A stretch of DNA of 64,000 nt from Pedobacter panaciterrae (GCF_013204795.1 NZ_JABMKW010000020.1:1116001-1180000), one strand, 5' to 3'. Shown: positions 8,484 to 18,590, counted from the first letter of the stretch. Numbers and translations are program-made. The notes: generated by a model from the letters alone, not told the origin.

Positions 8484-8630
8484 TTTACAAATCTTCCTTT
8501 TGCATTTCACATTCATACGGAAGGCCCCTTGCAGGGGTACGCTTAACAACGGTATACGTTTCCGAAGCTAAAATCTCCGCAACGTATCGACTCAAAAACA
8601 TAACAGGAACCACTTAAAACTAAATATAAC
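8484..8630 (+). other. Leader region between upstream ORF and metY
   Basis: This is 147 bases of untranslated leader. It has a short hairpin CCCC-TTGCA-GGGG (about 8524-8536), and flanking CGGAA and TTCCG segments that can enclose it, leaving room for two alternative folds. It has no open frame of note and no T-tract terminator. Confidence 0.4.
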
Positions 8631-9935
8631 ATGTCAACATCACATAAATTCGAAACATTACAAGTACATGCAGGTCAGGAAATTGATCCTACTACAGGAT
8701 CAAGAGCTGTTCCGATATACCAAACTACCTCTTACGGTTTTAAGAACTCCGAACATGGTGCAAACTTATTTGCGCTAAAGGAATTCGGAAACATTTACAC
8801 CAGGATCATGAATCCGACAACTGATGTTTTCGAAAAAAGAATAGCAGCACTTGAAGGCGGTGTGGCTGCTTTAGCCGTAGCTTCGGGACAGGCGGCTCAA
8901 TTTATTGCATTAAATAATATCCTACAGGCAGGTGACAATTTTGTATCCTCATCTCATTTATATGGCGGATCATATAATCAGTTCAAAGTAAGCTTTAAAC
9001 GTCTTGGTATTGAGGTTAGGTTTGCTAATGGCGATGATGCCAACGATTTTGAATCAAAAATCGATGCAAATACTAAAGCTATATATTTAGAAACCATTGG
9101 TAATCCAGCTTTCAGTATTGCCGATTTCGAAAAATTATCTGCCATTGCCAACAGGCACGATTTACCGTTAATAGTAGATAATACTTTTGGCGCAGCTGGT
9201 TATCTGTTTAAACCTTTAGAACACGGGGCCCATGTTGTTGTGCAATCTGCTACCAAATGGATTGGCGGACATGGCACCAGTATTGGCGGGGTAATAGTAG
9301 ATGGTGGAAATTACAACTGGGGAAATGGCAAATTCCCTCAATTTACCGAGCCATCAGAAGGATATCATGGTTTAATTTTTAATGATGTTTTTGGAATTGG
9401 TGGTCCTTTTGGAAATATTCAATTCATTATTCGTGCCCGCGTTGAAGGGTTAAGAGATTTTGGCCCGGCCATCTCTCCTTTCAACTCTTTCCTTTTAATT
9501 CAGGGATTAGAAACTTTATCACTTCGCGTGCAACGTCACGTAGATAACACACTTGCACTGGCGACCTGGTTAGAAAGCCATGATGCTGTGAAGAGCGTAA
9601 ACTATCCCGGACTTGAAAGCAGTCCATATCATGCTAACGCCAAAAAGTATTTAAAGAATGGATTCGGTGCAGTGCTATCTTTTGAACTACATGGTGATAA
9701 AGAAAAAGCAACGGCATTGGTCGACAATCTTAAACTTGTTAGCCACCTTGCAAACCTGGGTGATGCAAAAACCCTTATCATACAACCTTCAGCAACTACG
9801 CATCAACAACTAAGTGACGAGGAACAAATTGCTGCAGGCATTACAGCCAGCCAGCTACGTGTTTCTGTAGGAATTGAACACATAGACGACATTAAGGCTG
9901 ATTTTGAACAAGCCTTTGCTGCTATCAACAAATAA
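8631..9935 (+). CDS. metY: O-acetylhomoserine (thiol)-lyase
   Basis: Cytoplasmic PLP enzyme that makes homocysteine from O-acetylhomoserine and sulfide, or methionine from methanethiol. The 434-residue length is typical of MetY and longer than cystathionine synthases, because of the insertion PQFTEPSEGYHGLIFNDVFG near residue 245. QSATKWIGGHGTSIGG holds the PLP lysine at residue 209, and DNTFGAAGYLFKPLEHGA holds the ring-pairing Asp. It is the first full gene of the SAM-riboswitch operon and is followed 25 bases later by metX, which makes its substrate. Together they form the direct sulfhydrylation route. Confidence 0.95.
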   Translation: MSTSHKFETLQVHAGQEIDPTTGSRAVPIYQTTSYGFKNSEHGANLFALKEFGNIYTRIMNPTTDVFEKRIAALEGGVAALAVASGQAAQFIALNNILQAGDNFVSSSHLYGGSYNQFKVSFKRLGIEVRFANGDDANDFESKIDANTKAIYLETIGNPAFSIADFEKLSAIANRHDLPLIVDNTFGAAGYLFKPLEHGAHVVVQSATKWIGGHGTSIGGVIVDGGNYNWGNGKFPQFTEPSEGYHGLIFNDVFGIGGPFGNIQFIIRARVEGLRDFGPAISPFNSFLLIQGLETLSLRVQRHVDNTLALATWLESHDAVKSVNYPGLESSPYHANAKKYLKNGFGAVLSFELHGDKEKATALVDNLKLVSHLANLGDAKTLIIQPSATTHQQLSDEEQIAAGITASQLRVSVGIEHIDDIKADFEQAFAAINK

Positions 9936-9960
9936 AATAAAACGCTACAAGATCTAAAGA

Positions 9961-11019
9961 ATGAGCACTACTGCCACATATACGCATACAAAGTTATTTA
10001 AGCTAGAGAACGGGAAAAAACTACGCAAATTAGAGATTGCTTATCAAACTTATGGCAAACTAAATGCAAAGAAAGATAATGTGATCTGGGTATGCCATGC
10101 GCTTACAGCCAATGCTGATGTTTTAGACTGGTGGAAAGGACTTTTCGGCAATAACGACCTGTTTAACCCTGAGGAACACTTTATCATCTGTGCAAATGTA
10201 TTAGGGTCTAATTACGGTACAACCAATCCATTAAGTATAAATCCGGTAACAGGGCAACCGTATTACCTTGCTTTTCCAGAATTTACCATCAGAGATTTGG
10301 TCGCTGCTCACCGCTTGCTTGCATCATATCTTGGCATTCAACACCTTAAAGTATTAATTGGCGGTTCTTTAGGCGGGCAACAAGCATTGGAATGGGCCAT
10401 TACAGATAGCAAGAGCGTAGACAATCTAATTCTTGTAGCTACAAATGCAGTACACTCACCATGGGGAATTGCATTTAACGAGAGTCAGCGTTTAGCAATC
10501 AGCACTGATCGTACATTTTATGCACAGCAGCCAGATGGTGGCTTAAAAGGTTTAAAAGCCGCAAGAAGCATTGCTTTATTATCTTATCGCACTTATGAAG
10601 CATATTCAGCTACTCAATTAGAAAGTGTAAATGACAAAACAGGTTCATTCCGAGCCGCCTCTTACCAGAATTATCAGGGCGAAAAACTGTGTAAACGTTT
10701 TAATGCCTACAGCTATTGGTACTTGAGTAAAGCAATGGACAGCCATAATGTTGGCCGAAGCAGAAAAAGTATTGTTGATGCCTTAGCATTAGTTAAAGCG
10801 AATACGCTGGTAATAGGAATTGAAAACGATGTTCTGTTCCCGCTTTGTGAACAAGAGTTTTTAGCGAAGCATATTCCAGGAGCAGCACTCAAAAGTATTA
10901 GCTCTGCTTATGGCCACGATGGTTTTTTAATTGAGACAGACATATTAACCAACATAATTGGCACATTCTTAAAAGAAAGTGCAAATAAGAAAATAATTAA
11001 ATTACATAAAACAGCATAG
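9961..11019 (+). CDS. metX: Homoserine O-acetyltransferase
   Basis: A 352-residue alpha/beta-hydrolase-fold enzyme that transfers acetyl from acetyl-CoA to homoserine, the committed step toward methionine. IGGSLGGQQALEWA holds the nucleophile Ser, ENDVLFPLCEQEFLAKHIPGA the late acid region, and SAYGHDGFLIE the catalytic His. ANVLGSNYGTTNPLSINPVTGQPY is the usual substrate-pocket segment of the MetX family. The product feeds MetY upstream. The start codon follows metY by 25 bases, and the hom gene starts 7 bases after its stop, so all three are co-transcribed. Confidence 0.95.
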   Translation: MSTTATYTHTKLFKLENGKKLRKLEIAYQTYGKLNAKKDNVIWVCHALTANADVLDWWKGLFGNNDLFNPEEHFIICANVLGSNYGTTNPLSINPVTGQPYYLAFPEFTIRDLVAAHRLLASYLGIQHLKVLIGGSLGGQQALEWAITDSKSVDNLILVATNAVHSPWGIAFNESQRLAISTDRTFYAQQPDGGLKGLKAARSIALLSYRTYEAYSATQLESVNDKTGSFRAASYQNYQGEKLCKRFNAYSYWYLSKAMDSHNVGRSRKSIVDALALVKANTLVIGIENDVLFPLCEQEFLAKHIPGAALKSISSAYGHDGFLIETDILTNIIGTFLKESANKKIIKLHKTA

Positions 11020-11026
11020 TATTTAG

Positions 11027-12268
11027 ATGAGTAAGAAACTTAAGATCGGCTTATTTGGTTTTGGAGTTGTTGGACAAGGATTGCATGATATTATTCGCGG
11101 TCAGGACCTAAACCTTGAGATCGTTAAAATAGCTATTAAAAATCCTGAGAAAAAACGTAGCCTTGAGGCACATCTTTTCACCACAAATCATGACGAAATA
11201 TTAGACAATAGTGAAATTAACACTGTAGTTGAGTTAATTGATGACGCAGAGATTGCCTACAACATCGTTAAAAGAGCATTAATCAGCGGTAAAAATGTAG
11301 TTTCTGCCAATAAAAAAATGATTGCTACTCATCTGGCCGAACTGGTTGAATTGCAAGAAAAACATAATGCATCTCTATTATATGAAGGTGCAGTTTGCGG
11401 CAGTATACCTATCATCCGTAATCTGGAAGAATATTACGACAATGAATTACTGCACGGTATAAGTGGAATATTCAACGGTTCATCTAACTACATTCTATCT
11501 AAAATATTTAATGAAAATCTTGAATATGGCGTGGCATTAAAGCAGGCGCAAGATCTTGGTTTTGCTGAATCTAATCCTATTCTGGATGTTGGAGGTTATG
11601 ATCCTAAATTTAAATTGGCTATTGCAACTGCACATGCTTACGGGTTATTTATTGATCCTGATAAGATACTTAATGTTGGCATTCAGAACTTATCAGAGCA
11701 TGACATTAAGTACGCCAGAGAGAAGAACTTTAGAATTAAACTTGTACCTACTGCGCGTAAAATAAGCACCAAGCAAATCATTACTTATGTATTGCCAAAG
11801 TTTGTAAAATCTGATGATTTTCTGTTCAATGTAGAAAACGAATACAACGGTGTAACTGTTCAGGCCGCCTTTGCTGATAAGCAATTCTTCTTTGGAAAAG
11901 GTGCAGGTGGTCACCCTACAGGAGCAGCTGTTTTATCAGATATAGCTGCACTAAGATATGATTATCGTTATGAGTATAAAAAATACCATCAACACAATGG
12001 GTTAGTTCATACCGACAATGTAAACATTGAAGTTTATTTGCGCTATACCCATGAGTATACATTGGAAAAGCTGCAGATAGATAATATTATTGAGCGGTTC
12101 TCCCGTAATGATTACAAATATGTAATTGGAAATGTAAGCCTGAAAACTTTATTGGCTAACCGCGACCTTCTTGAGCAAAAGGATGTTTTTATTGCTCATA
12201 CTGGTAGGTACACTTACACCGAACAGCAAATCTTAAAGGTTTCTGAAGAGGAAGTGATATTTAACTAG
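11027..12268 (+). CDS. hom: Homoserine dehydrogenase
   Basis: A 413-residue NAD(P)-dependent enzyme reducing aspartate semialdehyde to homoserine, the precursor shared by methionine and threonine. The N-terminal Rossmann motif GLFGFGVVGQGL is followed by VVSANKKMIATH, GAVCGSIPIIRNLEEY and GISGIFNGSSNYILSKI, with the family catalytic region QAQDLGFAESNPILDVGGYDPKFKLAIA. The C-terminal ~90 residues do not show an obvious ACT domain to me, so feedback control may differ from the classic enzyme. It is the last gene of the riboswitch operon and supplies the MetX substrate. Confidence 0.93.
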   Translation: MSKKLKIGLFGFGVVGQGLHDIIRGQDLNLEIVKIAIKNPEKKRSLEAHLFTTNHDEILDNSEINTVVELIDDAEIAYNIVKRALISGKNVVSANKKMIATHLAELVELQEKHNASLLYEGAVCGSIPIIRNLEEYYDNELLHGISGIFNGSSNYILSKIFNENLEYGVALKQAQDLGFAESNPILDVGGYDPKFKLAIATAHAYGLFIDPDKILNVGIQNLSEHDIKYAREKNFRIKLVPTARKISTKQIITYVLPKFVKSDDFLFNVENEYNGVTVQAAFADKQFFFGKGAGGHPTGAAVLSDIAALRYDYRYEYKKYHQHNGLVHTDNVNIEVYLRYTHEYTLEKLQIDNIIERFSRNDYKYVIGNVSLKTLLANRDLLEQKDVFIAHTGRYTYTEQQILKVSEEEVIFN

Positions 12269-12296
12269 TTATTATTTTTGCTTTGTTTTGATAGTG

Positions 12297-12320
12297 AAAA
12301 GGCCCCATTCGGGGCCTTTT
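12297..12320 (+). terminator. Terminator of the metY-metX-hom operon
   Basis: AAAAGGCCCC (12297-12306), loop ATTC, GGGGCCTTTT (12311-12320) is a perfect GC-rich stem with A and T tails, so it can act in both directions. It sits between the converging hom gene and the E2 gene. Confidence 0.85.
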
Positions 12321-12333
12321 GCTTTATGTTATT

Positions 12334-13665
12334 TTATATTTCTCTGTTCAAATCCCAATTTTCAAGATAATCAGCTACTCTTCTTACAAAAGATCCACCC
12401 AACGCTCCATCTACAACTCTATGGTCATAGGAAAGCGAAAGGAACATCATATGGCGTATAGCGATTACATCGCCAAATTCTGTTTCTAATACTGCTGGTT
12501 TCTTTTTAATTGCGCCTACGGCTAAAATGGCGACCTGTGGTTGATTAATAATAGGTGTACCCATTACATTACCAAAAGAACCTACATTAGTCAGTGTAAA
12601 CGTTCCATTTTGCGTTTCATCAGGCTTAAGCTTAGAAATACGTGCTCTTTTCGCCAAATCGTTTACCGATTTAGTTAATCCAACCAAATTAAACTGATCT
12701 GCATTTTTAATAACAGGAACAATCAGGTTCCCACTAGGTAAAGCAGCGGCCATGCCGATGTTAATATCTCTCTTTTTAATAATCTGGTTTCCATTTACTG
12801 AAACGTTGATCATTGGATAATCTTTTATTGCCTTGGCAACAGCTTCTATAAATAATGGAGTAAAAGTAATCTTCTCATTCTCGCGTTTTTCAAAGTTTCC
12901 CTTCACCTTATCACGCCACAGGACCAGATTAGTCACATCTGCTTCAACAAATGATGTTACGTGAGCCGAAGTGTGCTTACTCATTACCATATGTTCGGCA
13001 ATTAATTTACGCATCCTATCCATCTCGATAATCTCATCACCACCACTTACACTTGTCAATGGCTGAGATACAGATGCAGGTTTAACAGTTTCTTCTTTAA
13101 CAGATGTTTCAGTTTTAGCTGCTTGTGGAGCAGGAGCTATTGAAGGTGCTCCCCCTTTTTTATTTTGAATATAATTTAACAAGTCATCCTTAGTCAAACG
13201 TCCATCAGCACCAGTACCAGATATAGCATCTAATTCACTTATCGCAATATTTTCCTGAGCAGCTATATTTTTCACTAAAGGAGAATAAAAACGATCAGAA
13301 CCACTATCTTCTTTCGCAGCGCCTCTGGCATCATTTGATGCCAATTGTTCTGTTCCGGGAATGCTTTCAACAATAGACTGTTCTGCCGCAGGTATGGTAA
13401 CTGCAACATGCTCAGCAGCATCAGAATCAGTTTCAATAATCGCAATTACAGTACCTACCTGCACAATTTCATCTTCCTTGAACAACTGTTTAATTAGCTT
13501 ACCTGCTATTGGTGATGGAACTTCAGAATCAACCTTATCTGTAGCAATTTCCAGAACCGTATCATCCATCTCTATCATATCCCCGGGCTGTTTAACCCAT
13601 TTAATGATGGTTGCTTCTGCAACACTTTCCCCCATTTTAGGTAACAATAATTCGTATTGAGCCAT
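12334..13665 (-). CDS. Dihydrolipoamide acyltransferase (E2) of a 2-oxoacid dehydrogenase
   Basis: The 443-residue core subunit of a 2-oxoacid dehydrogenase complex, carrying acyl groups from E1 to CoA. Domains in order: one lipoyl domain (residues 1-80, lipoylated Lys in EIATDKVDSEVPSP), a flexible Ala/Pro linker, the E3-binding domain (about 125-165, FYSPLVKNIAAQENI and GTGADGRLTKDDLLNYI), a second Pro/Ala linker, and the catalytic domain from about 210 with the SYDHRVVDGALGGSF active site. No E1 or E3 gene is adjacent, so whether it serves pyruvate, branched-chain or 2-oxoglutarate substrate cannot be told here. One lipoyl domain favours the branched-chain or 2-oxoglutarate type. Confidence 0.92.
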   Translation of the reverse strand: MAQYELLLPKMGESVAEATIIKWVKQPGDMIEMDDTVLEIATDKVDSEVPSPIAGKLIKQLFKEDEIVQVGTVIAIIETDSDAAEHVAVTIPAAEQSIVESIPGTEQLASNDARGAAKEDSGSDRFYSPLVKNIAAQENIAISELDAISGTGADGRLTKDDLLNYIQNKKGGAPSIAPAPQAAKTETSVKEETVKPASVSQPLTSVSGGDEIIEMDRMRKLIAEHMVMSKHTSAHVTSFVEADVTNLVLWRDKVKGNFEKRENEKITFTPLFIEAVAKAIKDYPMINVSVNGNQIIKKRDINIGMAAALPSGNLIVPVIKNADQFNLVGLTKSVNDLAKRARISKLKPDETQNGTFTLTNVGSFGNVMGTPIINQPQVAILAVGAIKKKPAVLETEFGDVIAIRHMMFLSLSYDHRVVDGALGGSFVRRVADYLENWDLNREI

Positions 13666-13715
13666 TTTTTATTTCATGATTGATATCGGATGCAAAAGTA
13701 AAGTATTTTGAACAC

Positions 13716-14963
13716 TTAATCCCCATATTGGTTAAGTTCATTCAAAATCATGGTCAAAGCTGCTATGGCTGAACGTTCTATGTTTTGCGCTCTTTTATTT
13801 CCAAAACTATAAACCCTTGCCACAACACGCTTACTACTCGCTACCGCAATCCACACTGTACCAACGGGTTTACCAGGCATACCACCATCCGGACCAGCAA
13901 TTCCACTTACCGCTACAGCATAATCTGTTTTAAAATGATCTATTGCTCCCTGAGCCATTTCTTTTACGGTCTGTTCGCTCACTGCACCGTAATTATTTAA
14001 GGTTTTAGGGCTAACACCCAAAACGGATTCCTTAAGTTCATAAGAATAGACGACTGCCCCTCCAACATAAACAGATGAACATCCTGGATGTTGTGTAATC
14101 AAGTGGGCAATATAACCACCGGTGCAACTTTCGGCGGTCGAAAGCGTAAGCTTTCTCTCATCCATTATATTTAGAATTGCCTTTTCAAGGGCAATATCCT
14201 CTTCCACAACAACGTTTTTCTTTACTTTAGCAATAATCTGCTGAGCATAAATTTCTACCTCATTTTTCAGTATTGCTTCATTAGTTCCTGTGCTGCTCAG
14301 TCTTAAACGTACCTGACCTAGTCTTGGCAGGTATGCAAGTTTAATATGCTCAGGTAAGCTATTTTCAATATCCTCAATTTCAGCAGCTAAAAATGACTCT
14401 CCTATATTAGCGGTAAGTATGGTTTTATGAACAATGAATGGAAGTTTAAATGCTCCCTTTAAACGAGGCAGAATCTGTTCCTGCATCAGGTACATCATTT
14501 CAAATGGAACACCTGGCATAGATACAATGATGTTCCCATTATGCTCAAACCACATACAAGGCGCTGTCCCGTTCTCATTTTTGATAACCGTACAACCTTC
14601 CGGAACATCGGCCTGTTTTATATTAGATTCGATCATTGGCCTGTTATGCCGCTTAAAGATCTCAGTAATGTGCGCCAATGTATCCTCATCCCTCCTAAAC
14701 CCCATATTAAAATATTTGGCGAGGGTTATTTTTGTAATATCATCTTTAGTGGGGCCTAGCCCACCGGTAATCAGAATCACTTTTGCTCTTTTTTCAGCAA
14801 GTGCTAAAGCTTCAGATATATGATCAGCATCGTCAGATACTGAGGTAATTTGTTTTACCTTAATTCCTATCAGATTAAGTTCTTTGGCCATCCAGGCAGA
14901 ATTGGTATCTACAATCTGACCAATAAGAATCTCATCTCCTATCGTTATTATTTCAGCTAGCAT
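13716..14963 (-). CDS. cinA: CinA family nicotinamide-nucleotide amidohydrolase
   Basis: A 415-residue two-domain protein. The N-terminal MoCF-like domain (MLAEIITIGDEILIGQIVDTNS, VILITGGLGPTKDDIT, NENGTAPCMW, SMPGVPFEMMYL) belongs to the family with ADP-ribose/CoA pyrophosphatase activity. The C-terminal CinA domain (STAESCTGGYIAHLITQHPG with its catalytic Ser, YAVAVSGIAGPDGG, KPVGTVWIAVAS) deamidates nicotinamide mononucleotide and so salvages pyridine nucleotides. Length is normal for the full two-domain form. It lies 11 bases downstream of lptD and is probably read through from it. Confidence 0.93.
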   Translation of the reverse strand: MLAEIITIGDEILIGQIVDTNSAWMAKELNLIGIKVKQITSVSDDADHISEALALAEKRAKVILITGGLGPTKDDITKITLAKYFNMGFRRDEDTLAHITEIFKRHNRPMIESNIKQADVPEGCTVIKNENGTAPCMWFEHNGNIIVSMPGVPFEMMYLMQEQILPRLKGAFKLPFIVHKTILTANIGESFLAAEIEDIENSLPEHIKLAYLPRLGQVRLRLSSTGTNEAILKNEVEIYAQQIIAKVKKNVVVEEDIALEKAILNIMDERKLTLSTAESCTGGYIAHLITQHPGCSSVYVGGAVVYSYELKESVLGVSPKTLNNYGAVSEQTVKEMAQGAIDHFKTDYAVAVSGIAGPDGGMPGKPVGTVWIAVASSKRVVARVYSFGNKRAQNIERSAIAALTMILNELNQYGD

Positions 14964-14974
14964 AAATTCAAATA

Positions 14975-17629
14975 TTAGAATCGGGTATAGTAATTCTTTC
15001 TCTTGCTCAGTTTTAAATCCTGAAGCACTGATGCTTTTACTTTGATGTCCACAGAATAAAACTGATAAGCACCAAAAGGAATCCAGCTAAAGCTCATATC
15101 CCAGCAATGTAAATCTCGATATATAGCTAAAGAGGTTTGCGAGAAGGTACTCGCCTTAAAATCCCAACCAGAATTAAACTGGACTTTCCATTTCGGGGTG
15201 ATATTGGCATCACCATTAAAATTCAAAGTATTGGTGATCGTTGAATTTTGACCAACCCTGTCTGTATTGTAATTAAAAGTATAGCTAAAGGCAAAGTTCC
15301 ACGGAATTTTAAAATCCACAAATGCATTAGGGTCCCTGCTTACTTTGGCAAGTTCCTCCGACTGCTCTGGTGTCATACCTGTCTTTGCAGCTTTATCCTT
15401 TAAATTCTGTTCGTTTTCATTCTTCTTTTTTAAAGCCTCAGGATTTAAACTATAATTAAAGGAGAAACCAAAATTAGTTAGACGAGGCAGTTTACCCACA
15501 TTCCATACGTAGTCATCGATTAGTTTCCTGCTCACCTTTCCAGTCAAAACATCTACAGTATCCGTATATCTATACGGATCTAAAGTACCATAATAATTTA
15601 CGCCTAACTTATCTGTAAACTGCGAACGCCCGCTAAATCCAAGGGTCGATAGTTTAAAGCTTGGGGCCAGAAAATTGTATGAACCGCTAATACTTAAACC
15701 CTGGATAATAGGAATTTTTTTATTGCCTTTTCCTGTAGTATCATTTGGAGTAAGCACCTTTGCTTCAACCGTATTGTCTAAACTGAATGAAATTGAAGCA
15801 GAGCGACCAGCTCCCGGAAAGCCATAAGGTGAGCCTTCAAAGATTGAATATTTTTGCTGCTGTCCGTCCGATCCAATTTTTGGAGTTCCGTCAGTATAGT
15901 AAGCGAGTTTATAATATCCTTTAGCTACATCCGAAAAATCTGGTCTGTAGCTAAAACTTACCTGAGGGGTCATCACATGCCTCAATGCTTTGAAGTTACC
16001 AAACTTATTAAACTGAGCCGTACTATAAATCTTTGTAGATACGCCCATGTTTAAGCTATACTCACCATTGCGTTTAAAACCTGCAACCGTGTCAATTATC
16101 TCCTGATCACCGCTATTTAGAACCTTTAAATAAGATTTACGTACCGTTTGAAATTGCCACCTCTCGGTATAGGATACCCCTGTATTGAAATTAAAATAAT
16201 CCGCTATATTAAAGGCCATATTTACTGGGATCTGGTGACTAACCCCATTTTTAAATTTATTAAGCGACTCTCTTTTAAATAACTGATCTTCCGTTGTTGT
16301 AATGGTATTACTAGCCTGCATGCTATAACCAACGGTTATCTTTTGATACCACTTTTGTTCTCCTAGCCTATCTTTTGAATCAAATGGATTAAAGGTTGGG
16401 ACACTTAAACTGATATCGGGTAAGCGTAGGCTTACAGACTTATTTTGTGTTTCCTGAGAACCATCTGCCGCAATACCAAGGGTTATTCCGTTGCCAAAAA
16501 CCCGGCCATAAGACACGGATGACCTTAAAGTATTTTTAGTAAACTGATTATAATCATAACTGGCTCCCCCGGCTGTGTTTTGATTAAAGGAACTTGTACC
16601 GGCATCTACCGAGGCAGAAAATGTTGTCCCCGGTTTTGCATTTGCATTCTGACTGTGCGTCCACTGCAGGTTAAAATCCTTTCTTGGTGTATATTCAGGT
16701 GTACCTTCCAGACCATACCTTGAATTTGAATATCGGAAGTTTATATTACCGTTATACTTATATCTTTTCGTATAATTAGAGAGTAATGAGCCTTCGTATG
16801 AACCTCTGGTATAAATTGTAGCCAGCATTTTTGCATCCCAGTAATCGTTTAGACCAAGGTAATAGCCCCCATCCCGCAGAAAAAAACCTCTTGTATAATC
16901 TTCACCAGGACTGGGCAGAATGACCCCAGAGGATTTCTTGTTAGGCTTGGGAAAAAATGCAAAGGGTAAACCAATAGGTAAAGGAATGTCCTCTATTTTT
17001 AAATATACAGGGCCGGTAATAATCTGATTTTCGGTAACAATTCCCTTTGTAATATAAATACCAAAGTGCGGATGTGGTAGGTTACAGGTACTATAGGTCT
17101 GGCCTTTACTATGAATTTCATCATCCGGTTGCTTCTTTGCTTTACCTCCTGTAAAGAATCCTCCCTCCTGCTCCGTATATACTCCCCATATACGGCCAAC
17201 ACTGGTTTCTGTATTATAAAACAGTGAGTCTGCAAGCGATGTGGATTGCCCGGTCATTTTAACAATAGGCCTGCCGACATACTTTCCCTTAGCATCAGTT
17301 CTTCCACTGGCATAAATCTGCTTGGTTTTTGAATTGTAAGTAATATAATCGGCATCAAGTTCGAAATCCTGGTACTTAACCCTGGCTTTCCCATATAGGT
17401 AAACCATTTCCTTCTCTTTATCCACAAAACTGGAATCTTGAGCAGAGTATTCTATTTTCTCACTGGCAGTCGTATCTTTTGGCGCAGTTTGTGCGTTACC
17501 TTTCTTAGTGGTGTCTGCTTGTTTAATTACTTGCTGCCATGAAAAATTATTCAAAGCAAGGGCTCGATTACCAACAGATGTTAATAAAACAATGAAGTTT
17601 AAAAAAATGATGTACCGTAAAAGTTTCAA
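14975..17629 (-). CDS. lptD: LPS-assembly outer membrane protein LptD, Bacteroidetes type
   Basis: An 884-residue outer membrane barrel that inserts lipopolysaccharide into the outer leaflet. A signal peptide (residues 1-25) is followed by an OstA/LptA-like jellyroll (EKEMVYLYGKARVKYQDFELDADYITYNSKTKQIYASGRTDAKGKYVGRPI), then segments common to LptD such as ITGPVYLKIEDIPLPIGLPFAFFPKPNKKSSGV, and a long barrel ending in YYTRF with the terminal aromatic residue of Omps. The GVILPSPGEDYTRGFFLRDGGYYLGLNDYWDAKM part is conserved in Bacteroidetes homologues. It is divergent from an amidase gene and precedes cinA. Confidence 0.9.
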   Translation of the reverse strand: MKLLRYIIFLNFIVLLTSVGNRALALNNFSWQQVIKQADTTKKGNAQTAPKDTTASEKIEYSAQDSSFVDKEKEMVYLYGKARVKYQDFELDADYITYNSKTKQIYASGRTDAKGKYVGRPIVKMTGQSTSLADSLFYNTETSVGRIWGVYTEQEGGFFTGGKAKKQPDDEIHSKGQTYSTCNLPHPHFGIYITKGIVTENQIITGPVYLKIEDIPLPIGLPFAFFPKPNKKSSGVILPSPGEDYTRGFFLRDGGYYLGLNDYWDAKMLATIYTRGSYEGSLLSNYTKRYKYNGNINFRYSNSRYGLEGTPEYTPRKDFNLQWTHSQNANAKPGTTFSASVDAGTSSFNQNTAGGASYDYNQFTKNTLRSSVSYGRVFGNGITLGIAADGSQETQNKSVSLRLPDISLSVPTFNPFDSKDRLGEQKWYQKITVGYSMQASNTITTTEDQLFKRESLNKFKNGVSHQIPVNMAFNIADYFNFNTGVSYTERWQFQTVRKSYLKVLNSGDQEIIDTVAGFKRNGEYSLNMGVSTKIYSTAQFNKFGNFKALRHVMTPQVSFSYRPDFSDVAKGYYKLAYYTDGTPKIGSDGQQQKYSIFEGSPYGFPGAGRSASISFSLDNTVEAKVLTPNDTTGKGNKKIPIIQGLSISGSYNFLAPSFKLSTLGFSGRSQFTDKLGVNYYGTLDPYRYTDTVDVLTGKVSRKLIDDYVWNVGKLPRLTNFGFSFNYSLNPEALKKKNENEQNLKDKAAKTGMTPEQSEELAKVSRDPNAFVDFKIPWNFAFSYTFNYNTDRVGQNSTITNTLNFNGDANITPKWKVQFNSGWDFKASTFSQTSLAIYRDLHCWDMSFSWIPFGAYQFYSVDIKVKASVLQDLKLSKRKNYYTRF

Positions 17630-17645
17630 ATTCGTGTGTGAATGT

Positions 17646-17653
17646 TATTTTTG
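17646..17653 (+). promoter_or_regulatory. -7 box for the first amidase gene
   Basis: TATTTTTG matches the TAnnTTTG -7 consensus. It lies downstream of the most upstream possible amidase start (17638), which argues that translation really begins at the ATG at 17686. Confidence 0.45.
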
Positions 17654-17685
17654 CATTAATGTTTAATCCAAAACGTTCAAAATTA

Positions 17686-18564
17686 ATGAAAAATATACCA
17701 TTGCTCAGACCAAATGCGATTTTGATTGTATTTATTTCTGCAGTTATTATTACTATATCTAATTATCAGGCATTTACGCAAGAATATAAAATAAAAACTA
17801 TTGTTATTGACGCCGGACATGGTGGCAAAGATGGCAGTACAAGAGGGCTCTACTCTACTGAAAAAGATGTAGCCCTTAAAACAGCATTACACCTGGGTGC
17901 TGCCATTGAAGCGAATATGAAGGATGTAAAAGTAATTTACACAAGAACTGAGGATGTTTTTATTCCTCTTTATGAGCGTATTGCTATCGCAAATAATGCA
18001 AAAGCAGATCTTTTCATTTCAATTCACTGCAATGATATGCCGGTATACAGGTCAACTGTAGTCACAGGGTATAGAAAAAACAGCAGGGGGAAAAGAGTTC
18101 CAATAACAAGCACAGTTAGCAGAAAAAGCACATCTACAAGAGGAGTCGAAACATTTGTTTCAGGTATGGGACGCGTAAATGAACAAGACGAAGCTATTAA
18201 AAGAGAAAATGCATCCATATTCTTAGAGGAAAACTACAAGGAAAATTACGAAGGCTTCGACCCGAACAATCCTGAAAATTTCATTATACTTTCTCTAATG
18301 AAAAATACTTTCAGAACCCAAAGTTTAAAACTGGCTAAACTGGTACAAGATCAATACATTAATGTTGGCCGCATCGATCGTGGTGTTCAGGAAAAAAGTC
18401 TCGCAGTTTTAGCTCGTGCAGGTATGCCTGCCATATTAACCGAAATTGGTTTCATAAGTAACCCTGATGAAGAAGACTATATGAATTCTGAGGCCGGACA
18501 AACTGAAATAACCAATTGTCTGTTAAAGGCTATTGAAAACTACAAGAAAAGCATAGAAGGATAA
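17686..18564 (+). CDS. N-acetylmuramoyl-L-alanine amidase (Amidase_3), copy 1
   Basis: A zinc amidase that cuts between muramic acid and the stem peptide, used in cell separation or wall turnover. The start at 17686 gives MKNIPLLRP followed by one hydrophobic helix (an N-terminal signal or anchor); the longer form from 17638 lies ahead of the likely promoter. Amidase_3 motifs are IVIDAGHGGKDG (first Zn His), DLFISIHCNDMP (Zn His in SIHCN) and MPAILTEIGFISNPDEEDYM (catalytic Glu in TEIGF). An insertion of roughly 60 residues between the SIHCN motif and the next strand contains basic TSTVSRKSTSTRGVETFVSG. The next gene is a close paralogue. Confidence 0.9.
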   Translation: MKNIPLLRPNAILIVFISAVIITISNYQAFTQEYKIKTIVIDAGHGGKDGSTRGLYSTEKDVALKTALHLGAAIEANMKDVKVIYTRTEDVFIPLYERIAIANNAKADLFISIHCNDMPVYRSTVVTGYRKNSRGKRVPITSTVSRKSTSTRGVETFVSGMGRVNEQDEAIKRENASIFLEENYKENYEGFDPNNPENFIILSLMKNTFRTQSLKLAKLVQDQYINVGRIDRGVQEKSLAVLARAGMPAILTEIGFISNPDEEDYMNSEAGQTEITNCLLKAIENYKKSIEG

Positions 18565-18590
18565 ATAATTGAATCAATAACTATTATTAG

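Noticed and set aside
13361..13660. 99-codon plus-strand frame over the E2 gene
   Set aside because: It is the complement of the lipoyl domain and linker of the E2 protein, whose coding is certain.
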